Assembly (NCBI RefSeq): GCF_006912135.1
Contig: NZ_VIRS01000017.1
Location: 141,211 to 205,210 of the forward strand
Origin: Cryptosporangium phraense
GTDB taxonomy: Bacteria; Actinomycetota; Actinomycetes; Mycobacteriales; Cryptosporangiaceae
Length of the DNA: 64,000 nucleotides
Direction of reading: 5' to 3'
Shown here: one piece after another, positions 52,395-61,621 of the stretch
Position numbering within the stretch: position 1 is the first letter of the stretch
Layout: each line of letters begins with the position of its first letter
Translations under genes and position numbers: made by a program
The notes under the pieces: model-generated
Seen by the model: only the letters and a program-made list of their open reading frames with translations
What the model was told of the DNA's origin: nothing
Database searches by the model: none

Positions 52395-53884
52395 CCGTCG
52401 TCTACGTCCCGCGGGATTCCGCGGCCCGCTCGGTCGGTGCCGACGAGGTGGCGGACGCGTTCCGCGCGCGCGGCGTCGAGGTCGTGCGCAACGGGTCGCG
52501 GGGGATGCTCTGGCTCGAGCCGTTCGTCGAGGTGACCACGCCGGCCGGGCGGGTGGGGTACGGGCCGGTAACTGCGCCCGATGTGGACTCGATTCTCGCC
52601 GGTGGCCCGCATCCGCTGCGGATCGGCGTCGTCGACGACATCCCCTGGCTGGCCCGGCAGAACCGGGTGACGTTCGCCCGGGTCGGAATCACCGATCCGG
52701 TGTCGCCGGTCGACTACCTGGCCCACGGAGGCCTGGCCGGGCTGCGGCGGGCCTTGTCGATGGCGCCGGCCGAGGTCGTGGCCGAGGTGACCGAGTCCGG
52801 CCTGCGCGGCCGGGGCGGGGCCGGGTTCCCGGCCGGCATCAAGTGGCAGACCGTGCTGGGCTGCGACGGCCCGCTGAAGTTCGTCTGCGCCAATGCCGAC
52901 GAGGGGGACAGCGGCACGTTCGCCGACCGGATGATGCTCGAGGGCGACCCGTTCGCGCTGATCGAGGGCATGACGATCGCCGCCCACGCGGTCGGCGCGA
53001 CCGAGGGCTACGTGTACGTGCGGTCGGAGTACCCCGACGCGGTCGCCACGCTGCGGGCGGCGATCGACGTGGCCCGGGCCGAGGGGTGGCTGGGCACCGA
53101 GATCCTCGGGTCGTCCCTGACGTTCGACCTGCACGTCCGGGTCGGGGCCGGCGCCTACATCTGTGGCGAAGAGACCTCGATGCTGGAGTCGCTGGAGGGC
53201 AAGCGCGGGATGGTGCGCGCGAAACCGCCGATCCCGGCGATCGAGGGCCTGTTCGGGAAGCCGACCGTGGTGAACAACGTGCTCACGCTGGCCACGGTGC
53301 CGGCGATCCTGGCCCGCGGGCCGGCGTTCTACCGCGCGCTGGGCGTCGAGAGATCACGGGGCACCCAGGTGTTCCAGCTCGGCGGGAACACGCTGCGCGG
53401 TGGCATCGTCGAGGCGGCGTTCGGGCTCACGCTCGGCGAGCTCGTGCACGACTTCGGCGGGGGCACGCTCTCCGGGCGCCCGGTGCGGTGCGTGCAGGTC
53501 GGCGGGCCGCTGGGCGCCTACGTCCCGACGTCGCAGTTCGGGCTGCCGCTGGACTACGAGGCGTTCGCGGCGGCCGGGGCCATGCTCGGCCACGGTGGCG
53601 TCGTCGTGTTCGACGACCGCGTGGACCTGGCCGCCCAGGCCCGGTTCGCGTTCGAGTTCTGCGCCGAGGAGTCCTGCGGCAAGTGCACGCCGTGCCGGGT
53701 CGGCGCGGTCCGGGGCGTCGAGGTCGTCGACCGGATCCGGGCCGGCGAGCGGCGCGAGGAGAACCTCGTCCTGCTCGAGGACCTGTGCGTACTGATGACC
53801 GACGGCTCGCTCTGCGCGATGGGCGGCCTGACCCCGATGCCGGTCCGTAGCGCTCTGAAGCTGTACCTCCAGGAGACGTCATGA
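52391..53884 (+). CDS. fdsB: NAD-dependent formate dehydrogenase beta subunit (FdsB/NuoF type)
   Basis: 497 residues. The N-terminal thioredoxin-like part (1-130) precedes the FMN/NADH domain: SGLRGRGGAGFPAGIKW, CANADEGDSGTFADR, GAGAYICGEETSMLESLEGKRGMVRAKPP. The [4Fe-4S] cysteines follow in EESCGKCTPCRVG with a fourth in EDLC. It takes electrons from the alpha subunit and reduces NAD+. It overlaps both neighbours by four bases, so the three subunits are made together. Confidence 0.94.
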   Translation: MTVVYVPRDSAARSVGADEVADAFRARGVEVVRNGSRGMLWLEPFVEVTTPAGRVGYGPVTAPDVDSILAGGPHPLRIGVVDDIPWLARQNRVTFARVGITDPVSPVDYLAHGGLAGLRRALSMAPAEVVAEVTESGLRGRGGAGFPAGIKWQTVLGCDGPLKFVCANADEGDSGTFADRMMLEGDPFALIEGMTIAAHAVGATEGYVYVRSEYPDAVATLRAAIDVARAEGWLGTEILGSSLTFDLHVRVGAGAYICGEETSMLESLEGKRGMVRAKPPIPAIEGLFGKPTVVNNVLTLATVPAILARGPAFYRALGVERSRGTQVFQLGGNTLRGGIVEAAFGLTLGELVHDFGGGTLSGRPVRCVQVGGPLGAYVPTSQFGLPLDYEAFAAAGAMLGHGGVVVFDDRVDLAAQARFAFEFCAEESCGKCTPCRVGAVRGVEVVDRIRAGERREENLVLLEDLCVLMTDGSLCAMGGLTPMPVRSALKLYLQETS

Positions 53885-56634
53885 CGCTGGTGAAAGAACC
53901 CGACTTCGGCACTCCGGCCCGTCCCGGGGACCCGACCGTCACCGTTTCCGTGGACGGGCTCCCGGTGGTGGTGCCGCCCGGGACCTCGGTGATGCGCGCG
54001 GCCGCGCTGGCCGGCGTCAGCGTTCCGAAGCTCTGCGCGACGGATTCCCTGGAGGCGTTCGGATCGTGCCGGCTCTGCGTCGTCGAGATCGACGGACGCC
54101 GGGGGACCCCGGCGTCGTGCACCACGCCGGTCGACGACGGGATGCGGATCCGCACGCAGTCGGCGCACCTGGAGCGGCTGCGCCGCGGGGTGATGGAGCT
54201 GTACATCTCCGACCATCCGCTGGACTGCCTGACCTGCCCGGCCAACGGCGACTGCGAACTGCAGGACATGGCCGGGGTGGTGGGGTTGCGTTCGGTTCGC
54301 TACGAGGGGGGCCCGAGCCACCTCGACGCGCCCAAGGACACCAGCAACCCGTACTTCGACTTCGACGAGTCCAAGTGCATCGCCTGCTCCCGCTGCGTGC
54401 GGGCCTGCGACGAGGTGCAGGGGACGCTCGCGCTGACGATCGCGAACCGCGGCTTCGCGTCGAAGGTCGCTCCTGGGCCGACGAACTTCCTGGACTCGGA
54501 GTGCGTCTCCTGCGGGGCCTGCGTGCAGGCCTGCCCGACCGCCACGCTGCAGGAGAAGTCGGTCGTCGAGCTCGGGATGCCGACCCGGAGCGTGATCACG
54601 ACCTGCGCGTACTGCGGGGTCGGGTGCTCGTTCAAGGCCGAGCTGCGCGGCACCGAGCTGGTCCGGATGGTGCCGCACAAGGACGGCGGCGCGAACGAGG
54701 GGCACTCGTGCGTGAAGGGCCGCTTCGCGTTCGGGTACGCGACCCACCCGGACCGGGTGCTGACGCCTCTCGTCCGGGAGTCGATCACCGATCCGTGGCG
54801 GGAAGTGTCCTGGGATTCCGCCATCGAGACCGTCGCGTCCCGGATGCGGGCGATCCAGGACCGGTTCGGCCCCGGGTCGATCGGCGCGATCTCGTCCTCG
54901 CGCTGCACGAACGAGGAGGTGTGGGTCGTCCAGAAGATGGTGCGGGCGGCGTTCGGCAACAACAACGTCGACACGTGTGCGCGGGTCTGCCACTCGCCGA
55001 CCGGCTACGGCCTCAAGCAGACGTTCGGCGAGTCGGCCGGCACCCAGGACTTCAAGTCGGTCGCGCTCGCCGACGTGATCCTGCTGATCGGCGCGAACCC
55101 GACCGACGGCCACCCGGTGTTCGCGTCCCGGATGAAGCGGCGGCTGCGCCAGGGCGCGCAGCTGATCGTCGTGGATCCGCGCCGGATCGACCTCGTGCGG
55201 TCCCCGCACGTCGAGGCCGCCCACCACCTGCAGCTGCGGCCGGGGACGAACGTCGCGATCGTCAACGCGCTCGCGCACGTCGTGGTGACCGAGGGTCTGG
55301 TGTCCGACGACTTCGTCGCCTCGCGCTGCGAAGGTTTCGACGAGTGGGCGACGTTCATCGCCCGGCCCGAGAACAGCCCGGAAGTGGTCGCCGACGTGAC
55401 CGGGGTGCCGGCCGAATCGGTACGGGCGGCCGCGCGGCTGTACGCGTCGGCCGGCAACGGGGCCATCTATTACGGGCTCGGGGTCACCGAGCACTCGCAG
55501 GGCTCCACGATGGTGATGGGCCTGGCCAACCTGGCCATGGCGACCGGCAACGTCGGCCGGGAGGGCGTCGGGGTGAACCCGCTGCGCGGTCAGAACAACG
55601 TGCAGGGCTCGTGCGACATGGGCTCGTTCCCGCACGAGCTGCCCGGGTACCGCCACGTGTCGGACGACGTCGTGCGCGGGCTGTTCTCGTCGGCCTGGGG
55701 CGTGCCGATCGAGCCGGAGCCGGGGCTGCGGATCCCCAACATGTTCGACGCGGCGATCGACGGGTCGTTCCGGGGGCTGTTCGTGCACGGCGAGGACATC
55801 GCGCAGTCGGATCCGAACCTGTCCCACGTCACCGCGGCGCTGTCGGCGATGGAGCTGGTCGTCGTGCAGGACCTGTTCCTGAACGAGACGGCTGAGTTCG
55901 CGCACGTCTTTCTGCCCGGGGCGTCGTTCCTGGAGAAGGACGGCACGTTCACGAACGCCGAGCGGCGGATCAACCGGGTGCGCGCGGTGATGCCGCCGAA
56001 GACCGGCAAGAGCGAGTGGGAGATCGTCAGCGAGATCGCCACCGCGATGGGCTACCCGATGGCGTACTCGCACCCGAGCGAGATCATGGACGAGATCGCG
56101 GCGATGACGCCGACGTTCACCGGGGTGTCGTACGAGGCGCTGGAGAAGCTGGGCAGCATCCAGTGGCCGTGCAACGCGTCAGCGCCGTCGGGGACGCCGG
56201 TGATGCACGTGGATTCGTTCGTGCGGGGGCTCGGGAAGTTCGTGCCGACGCCGTTCGTCGCCACCGAGGAGCAGACCACCCGGCGCTACCCGCTGGTGCT
56301 CACGACCGGGCGGATCCTCAGCCAGTACAACGTCGGCGCGCAGACCCGGCGCACCGGCAACGTCGCCTGGCACCCGGAGGACCTGCTCGAGATCCACCCG
56401 CACGACGCCTCCGAGCGGGGGATCAGCGAGGGCGCGGTCGTGACGCTGGCCAGCCGGGTGGGGGAGACCCGACTGCGGGCGACGATCTCCGACCGGATGC
56501 CGGTCGGCGTGGTCTACACGACGTTCCACCACCCGGTGACCGGCGCGAACGTCGTGACGACCGAGCACTCGGACTGGGCCACGAACTGCCCGGAGTACAA
56601 GGTGACCGCGGTGCAGGTGTCGGGTGCACGCTGA
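53881..56634 (+). CDS. fdsA: NAD-dependent formate dehydrogenase alpha (catalytic Mo/W) subunit
   Basis: 917 residues, normal length. In order: plant-type [2Fe-2S] (KLCATDSLEAFGSCRLC), the His-Cys3 cluster (HPLDCLTCPANGDCELQD), two ferredoxin-type clusters (CIACSRCVRACDE, CVSCGACVQACP), the molybdopterin-domain cluster CAYCGVGC, and the metal ligand Cys370 in RVCHSPTGYG. The ligand is cysteine, not selenocysteine. It oxidises formate to CO2 and feeds electrons to the beta subunit. It is cytoplasmic, with no Tat signal. It overlaps fdsB by four and fdsD by eleven bases. Confidence 0.95.
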   Translation: MTLVKEPDFGTPARPGDPTVTVSVDGLPVVVPPGTSVMRAAALAGVSVPKLCATDSLEAFGSCRLCVVEIDGRRGTPASCTTPVDDGMRIRTQSAHLERLRRGVMELYISDHPLDCLTCPANGDCELQDMAGVVGLRSVRYEGGPSHLDAPKDTSNPYFDFDESKCIACSRCVRACDEVQGTLALTIANRGFASKVAPGPTNFLDSECVSCGACVQACPTATLQEKSVVELGMPTRSVITTCAYCGVGCSFKAELRGTELVRMVPHKDGGANEGHSCVKGRFAFGYATHPDRVLTPLVRESITDPWREVSWDSAIETVASRMRAIQDRFGPGSIGAISSSRCTNEEVWVVQKMVRAAFGNNNVDTCARVCHSPTGYGLKQTFGESAGTQDFKSVALADVILLIGANPTDGHPVFASRMKRRLRQGAQLIVVDPRRIDLVRSPHVEAAHHLQLRPGTNVAIVNALAHVVVTEGLVSDDFVASRCEGFDEWATFIARPENSPEVVADVTGVPAESVRAAARLYASAGNGAIYYGLGVTEHSQGSTMVMGLANLAMATGNVGREGVGVNPLRGQNNVQGSCDMGSFPHELPGYRHVSDDVVRGLFSSAWGVPIEPEPGLRIPNMFDAAIDGSFRGLFVHGEDIAQSDPNLSHVTAALSAMELVVVQDLFLNETAEFAHVFLPGASFLEKDGTFTNAERRINRVRAVMPPKTGKSEWEIVSEIATAMGYPMAYSHPSEIMDEIAAMTPTFTGVSYEALEKLGSIQWPCNASAPSGTPVMHVDSFVRGLGKFVPTPFVATEEQTTRRYPLVLTTGRILSQYNVGAQTRRTGNVAWHPEDLLEIHPHDASERGISEGAVVTLASRVGETRLRATISDRMPVGVVYTTFHHPVTGANVVTTEHSDWATNCPEYKVTAVQVSGAR

Positions 56635-56830
56635 GGCGCGGCTGGTGAACGACATCGCCCGGCAGTTCCGGCACCTGACGCCGGAGGCCGCGGCCGAGCA
56701 GATCGCCGGACACGTGGCCCGGTTCTGGGATCCGCGGATGCGGGCGCGGTTGCTGGCTCTGGCCGACGCGGGGTCGGAGGGCCTGGATCCGCTGGCCGTG
56801 GCCGCCGTGGCGGTGCTCCGGCGCTGGTGA
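56624..56830 (+). CDS. fdsD: Formate dehydrogenase delta subunit (FdsD)
   Basis: 68 residues from GTG 56624. It opens with LVNDIARQFRHLTPEAAAEQIAGHVARFWDPRMRARLLAL, the short helical FdsD pattern including FWDPRMR. It is needed for assembly or stability of the FDH in organisms that have it. It overlaps the alpha gene by 11 bases. The fdsC/fdhD sulfurtransferase gene that is often found between alpha and delta is absent here, so that factor must be encoded elsewhere. Confidence 0.87.
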   Translation: MHAEARLVNDIARQFRHLTPEAAAEQIAGHVARFWDPRMRARLLALADAGSEGLDPLAVAAVAVLRRW

Positions 56831-56834
56831 ACTT

Positions 56835-56861
56835 GGTATGCCGACCGACTGTATGCTGTAA
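56835..56861. promoter_or_regulatory. GntR-type operator, site 3
   Basis: GGTATGCC (56835-56842) and ACTGTATGCTGTA (56849-56861) carry inverted forms of the CATAC half-site. They lie 29-55 bases before the gntR ATG, just after the fdsD stop, which suggests autoregulation. Confidence 0.6.
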
Positions 56862-56889
56862 ACCGTCAGTCGACACTGCCGGAGGAACG

Positions 56890-57612
56890 ATGAGCGAGAT
56901 GGGCGGTCGGGGCTCCCGCTCTCGGCGCAAGCCGCTGGAGCGGCCGGCGCCGCTGCGTCAGGTCGTCACCGACGAGATCGCCGACATGATCATCACCGGT
57001 GAGCTGTCGCCGGGCGAGCACCTGGTCGAGCAGGAGCTCGCCGCCCAGCTCGGCGTCTCCCGCCAGCCCGTGCGCGAGGCGCTGCAACGTCTGCACTCCG
57101 AGGGCTGGGTCGACCTGCGGCCCGGCCTCGGGGCGTTCGTGCACACGCCGACCGCCGAGGAGGCCGACCAGCTGCTCGCCGCCCGCACGCTGCTCGAGGC
57201 CGAGTCGGCCCGGCTGGCCGCCGCGAACGCGACCCCGGCGCTGGTCGAGCAGCTGTGGGAGCTCCAGGCGGCCGGCGAGGCCGCGGTGGAGGCCGACGAC
57301 GAGGCTGGCATGGTCGCCGCGAACGCCGCCCTGCACGCCCAGATCATGACGATGTCCGGCAACACGGTGCTCTCCGAGCTCGTCGGCATCGTCGACAGCC
57401 GGGTGCGCTGGTACTACCGCCCGATCGCCCGCTCGCGGGGCCGCGAGGCCTGGGACGAGCACCGCGAGATCATCGAGGTGCTGGCGGCCGGAAACGCCCG
57501 CAAGGCCGGCGACCTCATGCGCAAGCACACCGAGCGCACCCGCAAGACGTACCACCAGCGGGCCCAGGAGGCCGAGAAGAACCCGAACCCCCCGGTCGAG
57601 AAGGGCGCCTAG
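56890..57612 (+). CDS. GntR family (FCD/FadR-type) regulator of the oxalate island
   Basis: 240 residues from ATG 56890 with GGAGG four bases upstream. A winged HTH (VTDEIADMIITGELSPGEHLVEQELAAQLGVSRQPVREALQRLHSEGWVDLRPGLGAFV) is followed by an all-helical FCD ligand domain with metal-type residues in NAALHAQIMTMSGN and EHREIIEVLAAGN. FCD proteins bind short carboxylates or acyl-CoA. It lies at the end of the frc-to-fdsD run, and similar palindromes precede all transcription units of the island. Its effector may be oxalate, oxalyl-CoA or formyl-CoA; this is inference. Confidence 0.92.
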   Translation: MSEMGGRGSRSRRKPLERPAPLRQVVTDEIADMIITGELSPGEHLVEQELAAQLGVSRQPVREALQRLHSEGWVDLRPGLGAFVHTPTAEEADQLLAARTLLEAESARLAAANATPALVEQLWELQAAGEAAVEADDEAGMVAANAALHAQIMTMSGNTVLSELVGIVDSRVRWYYRPIARSRGREAWDEHREIIEVLAAGNARKAGDLMRKHTERTRKTYHQRAQEAEKNPNPPVEKGA

Positions 57613-57620
57613 GAGAAACG

Positions 57621-58540
57621 TCACCCGGCCGACCACGGTGTAGTCCGGCGGCTGCGACTCGTCGGCGAGCTCGCGAGCGTCCGCTGCCCGTCGTCGTTGC
57701 CGGTGAGGTTGACGACCAGCAGGACGGCGGCCAGCAGCACGACGACGGCCATCACGGCGCCGAGCGCCGCGAACAGCGGCAGCCGGCGGCGGGACGACGA
57801 CGACGGCGGCGGCGGGGTCGTCGGGAAGGCCGGACCCGGGCCGGCCGGGGACGCCGGAGCCGCGGTGGTCAGCAGGTCGGCGACGAGCAGCGCGCCCCGG
57901 GCGACGACCGACTCCGGGTTCTCCACGACCGTCGGGGCGATCCCGAACTCCTGGTGCAGCAGCGTGGCCGCGAGCGGGATCCGGCTCGAGCCGCCGACCA
58001 GGAAGATTGCCTCCACGTCGGACCGCGGGGCGCCTGCGGCCCGGAGCGCGGCGCCGGTGACCGCGACGGTCCGGTCGAGCAGCGGCCGGGCCAGCAGCTC
58101 CCGGCCGATCGGGACGTCGTCCTCGAGCCGCGGGACGTGGACGTGCGCCGACGCGGTGCGCGGCAGCATCTCCTCGGCCTGCCGGATGTCGTCCCGGAGC
58201 GCCCGGGACGCGCGCAGGTCGCCGGAGGTCGACGGGGTGGCGGGCCGCGGCCGGAGATCGGCGCCCCGCGCCGCCGAGGCGGTCCGGGGCGCCGAGGCGG
58301 TCCGGAGGTAGTCGAAGATCGCCGCGTCGAGGTCGCCGGGGTCGGCGAGGGGCGAGCGGAGCGCGGGCTTGCGCAGCACGGGCTTGCGGAGCGCGGGTCA
58401 GGAAGCTGGACGCGGCCGCGACCGGTTCCGGCACGAGCCGGGGAGCGGTCAGGCCGGCCAGCGCGGCCGCCTGCCGCAGCACGTCCTGCCGGGTCCGGCG
58501 CCAGGCCGCCGGATGGCTGAGCACGTCCTGGCCGGAGCCT
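57621..58540 (-). pseudogene. Truncated, frameshifted paralogue of the Hsp70-like membrane protein
   Basis: Two pieces of the Hsp70-like protein at 23790 can be recognised. VLSHPAAWRRTRQDVLRQAAALAGLTAPRLVPEPVAAASSFL is in one frame. DLDAAIFDYLR, LLDRTVAVTGAALRAAGAPRSDVEAIFLVGGSSRIPLAATLL and a final membrane helix (LFAALGAVMAVVVLLAAVLLVV) are in another. The phosphate-1 end and the phosphate-2 loop are missing, so ATP cannot bind normally. Near 58370-58400 short repeats (CTTGCGCAGCACGGGCTTGCGGAGCG) mark the break. It sits inside the oxalate island between gntR and the ThDP enzyme gene. Confidence 0.85.
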
Positions 58541-58576
58541 GGCCATCCCCGGTGGAGGCCCCGGCCGGAGGTGTGC

Positions 58577-60301
58577 CTACTTGTACATCGTCTGGTTCAT
58601 GGTGCCGGGGGCGTAGGCGTCCGGATCGACCCAGACGTTGATCAGCGACGGGAGGCCGCTCTCGCGGGCCCGGCGCAGCGCCGGGCCGATGTCGGCCGGG
58701 TCGCGGACCTCCTCGCCGTAGCCGCCCAGCATCTGGGCGAACTTGTCGTACCGCACGTCGCCGAGCGTGTTCCCGACCCGCTGACGGGCCTCGCCGTACT
58801 TGCGCAGCTGCCCGTACCGGATCTGGTTCATCGACGAGTTGTTCCCGACGACCCCGACGAACGGCAGGTTGAACCGCACCAGCGTCTCGAAGTCCCAGCC
58901 GGTCAGCGAGAACGCGCCGTCGCCGAACAGCGCCACGACCTCCTTGTCGGGCCGCGCGTACTTCGCCGCCAGCACGAACGGGATCCCGACGCCGAGCGTG
59001 CCGAGCGGGCCCGGGTCCATCCAGTGGCCCGGCGTCTTCGGCTGGACGACCCCGCCGGAGAACGTGACGATGTCGCCGCCGTCCCCGATGTAGATGGAGT
59101 CCTCGGTCAGGAACTCGTTGATCTCGTGGGCCAGCCGCAGCGGGTGGATGGGCGAAGCGTCGGAGAGCTGGCGGGGGAGCCGCTTCTGGTAGGCCTCGTT
59201 CTCGACCGCGCGCAGCTCCGCGAACCACGGTGCGCGCGAGGCCACCGGGCCGGTCACGGCCCGCGTCACCGCGGCCAGGACCGCGCCCGGGTCGCCGACG
59301 ATCCCCAGGTCGATGTCCCGGTTCTTGCCGACGGTGCGGTAGTCCAGGTCGATCTGCACGACCGTGGCCGACGACGGCAGCCGGCGCCCGTACCCCATCC
59401 GGAAGTCGAACGGCGTCCCGACGATCACGATGACGTCGGCCTGGTTGAACGCGTACCGCCGGGAAAGGTGGAAGTGGTGCGGGTCGCCGGGCGGCAGCGA
59501 GCCGCGGGCCGAGCCGTTCATGAACACCGGGATGTCGAGCGTCCGGGCGAAGTCGATCGCCGCTTCGGTGCCCCGTCCGGTCCACACCTGCGACCCGAGG
59601 AGAACCGCGGGCTTCGAGGCCCGCTGCAGGATGTCGGCCAGCCGCTGGACGGCCGCCGGGTCCCCCGCACTACGAGTCGACGCCCGGTACCGGCCGGGCT
59701 CGGGGATCGTGCAGTCGGCCAGGTCGACCTCGGCGTCCAGCACGTCCCGGGGGATCTCCAGGAACGACGGGCCGGGGGCGCCCGCGTAGCACTCCCGGAA
59801 CGCCATCGAGACCATGTCCGCGCTGCGGGTGGTGTGCGGCACGGTCGCGGCGAACTTCGTGATCGGCGTCATCATGTCGACGTGTGGCAGGTCCTGCAGC
59901 GAGCCCATCTTGTGCTGGCTGAGCGCACCCTGGCCGCCGATCAGCAGCATCGGGCTCTCGGCCCGGAACGCGTTCGCGACGCCGGTGACCGCGTCGGTGG
60001 TGCCGGGCCCGGCCGTCACCACGGCGACGCCGGGCTTGCCGGTGACCCGCGCGTACCCGTCGGCGGCGTGGGCCGCGACCTGCTCGTGCCGGACGTCCAC
60101 GACCGCGATGCCCTCGTCGACGCAGCCGTCGTAGATGTCGATGATGTGCCCGCCGCAGAGGGTGAAGATGACGTCGACGCCCTCGGCCTTCAGCGCCTTC
60201 GCGACGAGGTGCCCGCCGGAGATCCGGTCCGGATCCTGGCTCCGCTGCCGCAGGATCGCCGCGGTGGCTTCGGCCTCCGGCTCCGTGGTGGTCTGGCTCA
60301 T
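58577..60301 (-). CDS. ThDP-dependent enzyme, probable oxalyl-CoA decarboxylase role by context
   Basis: 574 residues from ATG 60301. ThDP fold: catalytic Glu73 in [16 protein letters not shown], and the cofactor motif GDG(460-462)...NN(487-488). The wording ([46 protein letters not shown]) follows IlvG or 2-hydroxyacyl-CoA lyase-like proteins. It lacks the NNGG(I/V)Y(R/K)G motif and the FR(H/Q)E-GSAG pattern of Oxc. In this operon setting it should release formyl-CoA, either from oxalyl-CoA or from a 2-hydroxyacyl-CoA. A GntR-type palindrome lies 39 bases upstream. It ends in TMNQTMYK. Acetolactate synthase is possible. Confidence 0.72.
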   Translation of the reverse strand: MSQTTTEPEAEATAAILRQRSQDPDRISGGHLVAKALKAEGVDVIFTLCGGHIIDIYDGCVDEGIAVVDVRHEQVAAHAADGYARVTGKPGVAVVTAGPGTTDAVTGVANAFRAESPMLLIGGQGALSQHKMGSLQDLPHVDMMTPITKFAATVPHTTRSADMVSMAFRECYAGAPGPSFLEIPRDVLDAEVDLADCTIPEPGRYRASTRSAGDPAAVQRLADILQRASKPAVLLGSQVWTGRGTEAAIDFARTLDIPVFMNGSARGSLPPGDPHHFHLSRRYAFNQADVIVIVGTPFDFRMGYGRRLPSSATVVQIDLDYRTVGKNRDIDLGIVGDPGAVLAAVTRAVTGPVASRAPWFAELRAVENEAYQKRLPRQLSDASPIHPLRLAHEINEFLTEDSIYIGDGGDIVTFSGGVVQPKTPGHWMDPGPLGTLGVGIPFVLAAKYARPDKEVVALFGDGAFSLTGWDFETLVRFNLPFVGVVGNNSSMNQIRYGQLRKYGEARQRVGNTLGDVRYDKFAQMLGGYGEEVRDPADIGPALRRARESGLPSLINVWVDPDAYAPGTMNQTMYK

Positions 60302-60339
60302 GTCCCTCAACTCCTCGGTGTTGCCGCGGACTGAAGACT

Positions 60340-60352
60340 GCATACGGTATGC
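60340..60352. promoter_or_regulatory. GntR-type operator, site 4
   Basis: GCATACGGTATGC, a perfect 13-base palindrome, is located 39-51 bases before the start of the divergent ThDP enzyme gene. It is the best example of the island motif. Confidence 0.75.
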
Positions 60353-60414
60353 GGCGTCCCTATGTTCCACCGGTCACCGCTGACTGTCCAGGGCCGATTG
60401 TCGACGCGCATATT

Positions 60415-60427
60415 GCATACAGTATGG
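60415..60427. promoter_or_regulatory. GntR-type operator, site 5
   Basis: GCATACAGTATGG contains the perfect palindrome CATACAGTATG (60416-60426), about 43 bases before the SucC-type ligase ATG. With site 4 it brackets the 167-base divergent promoter region. Confidence 0.75.
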
Positions 60428-60468
60428 CGCAGCGCTACGGTTTCGGGAGTCGAGCGAGGACGGTGGCC

Positions 60469-61620
60469 ATGGATCTGTACGAGTACCAGGCACGCGATCT
60501 GTTCGCCGCGCACGACGTCCCGGTGCTGCCGGGCGTCGTCGCCGAGACCCCTGAGGACGCCCAGGCGGCGGCCGTCGGTCTGGGGCGGGCCGTTGTCGTC
60601 AAGGCGCAGGTCAAGACCGGCGGACGGGGCAAGGCCGGCGGGGTCAAGCTCGCGCCCGACCCGGACGCGGCGCGGCGGCGGGCGTCCGAGATCCTGGGCC
60701 TGGAGATCAAGGGCCACCCCGTGCGGCGCGTACTGGTGACCACGGCCACCGAGATCGCCGACGAGTACTACTTCTCCTACCTGCTGGACCGGGCCAACCG
60801 TACGTTCCTCGCGCTGGCGTCGCTCGAAGGCGGCGTCGAGATCGAGGAGACCGCGGTGACGAACCCGGAGGCGCTGGTCCGGATCCCGATCGACCCGCTC
60901 ACCGGTGTCGGCGCGGCCGAGGCCGAACGGATCGTGTCCGCGGTCGGCCTCCCGCCCGCGTCGGCCGAGGCCGTACAACGCCTCTGGACGACGTTCGTCG
61001 CCGAGGACGCGCTGCTGGTCGAGGTCAACCCGCTGGTCCGGGACGTCGACGGGGCGATCGTCGCGCTCGACGGGAAGGTGACGCTCGACGACAACGCGGC
61101 CTACCGGCACCCCGGGCACGCGGCCCTGCGCGACCTCGGCGCGGCCGACCCGCTCGAAGCGAAGGCGCAGGCCCGGCACCTCAACTACGTCCGGCTCGAC
61201 GGGCAGGTGGGGGTGATCGGCAACGGCGCCGGCCTGGTGATGTCCACGCTGGACGTCGTCGCGCTGGCGGGTGCCGACCCGGCCAACTTCCTCGACATCG
61301 GCGGTGGGGCGTCGGCCGAGGTCATGGCCAACGCGCTGGAGATCGTGCTGGCCGACCCGGGCGTCCGGAGCGTCCTCGTGAACGTCTTCGGGGGCATCAC
61401 CGCGTGCGACGCGGTCGCGGACGGGATCGTCCGCGCGTACGCGCTGCTGCGGAGCCGGGGCGAGCCGGTCGACCGGCCGGTCGTCGTCCGGCTCGACGGC
61501 AACCGGGCCGACGAGGGACGGAAGATCCTGCGGGTGGCCGGGCTACCCAGGCTCGAGTTGGTGGACACGATGGACGGCGCGGCCGCGCGCGCCGCTTCGC
61601 TGGCATCGGAGGTGGCCTGA
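60469..61620 (+). CDS. Succinyl-CoA synthetase-like beta subunit (SucC/MtkA type)
   Basis: 383 residues from ATG 60469. ATP-grasp: [53 protein letters not shown], and [50 protein letters not shown]. It is the nucleotide-binding half of an acid-CoA ligase. The ThDP enzyme gene is divergent, with two operator palindromes between. Together with the downstream alpha gene it may supply succinyl-CoA (a CoA donor for Frc), malyl-CoA (MtkAB) or oxalyl-CoA. Whether it is also the TCA-cycle enzyme cannot be said. Confidence 0.87.
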   Translation: MDLYEYQARDLFAAHDVPVLPGVVAETPEDAQAAAVGLGRAVVVKAQVKTGGRGKAGGVKLAPDPDAARRRASEILGLEIKGHPVRRVLVTTATEIADEYYFSYLLDRANRTFLALASLEGGVEIEETAVTNPEALVRIPIDPLTGVGAAEAERIVSAVGLPPASAEAVQRLWTTFVAEDALLVEVNPLVRDVDGAIVALDGKVTLDDNAAYRHPGHAALRDLGAADPLEAKAQARHLNYVRLDGQVGVIGNGAGLVMSTLDVVALAGADPANFLDIGGGASAEVMANALEIVLADPGVRSVLVNVFGGITACDAVADGIVRAYALLRSRGEPVDRPVVVRLDGNRADEGRKILRVAGLPRLELVDTMDGAAARAASLASEVA

Positions 61621-61621
61621 G

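Noticed and set aside
53554..56073. Open frame of 839 codons antisense to the formate dehydrogenase alpha gene
   Set aside because: The sense strand has all expected cluster cysteines; the antisense product has shadow composition only.
58577..60301. Assignment as canonical oxc or as ilvG
   Set aside because: The context favours oxalyl-CoA decarboxylase, yet key Oxc motifs are missing; sequence style favours IlvG/HACL, yet the context does not. No symbol is given.
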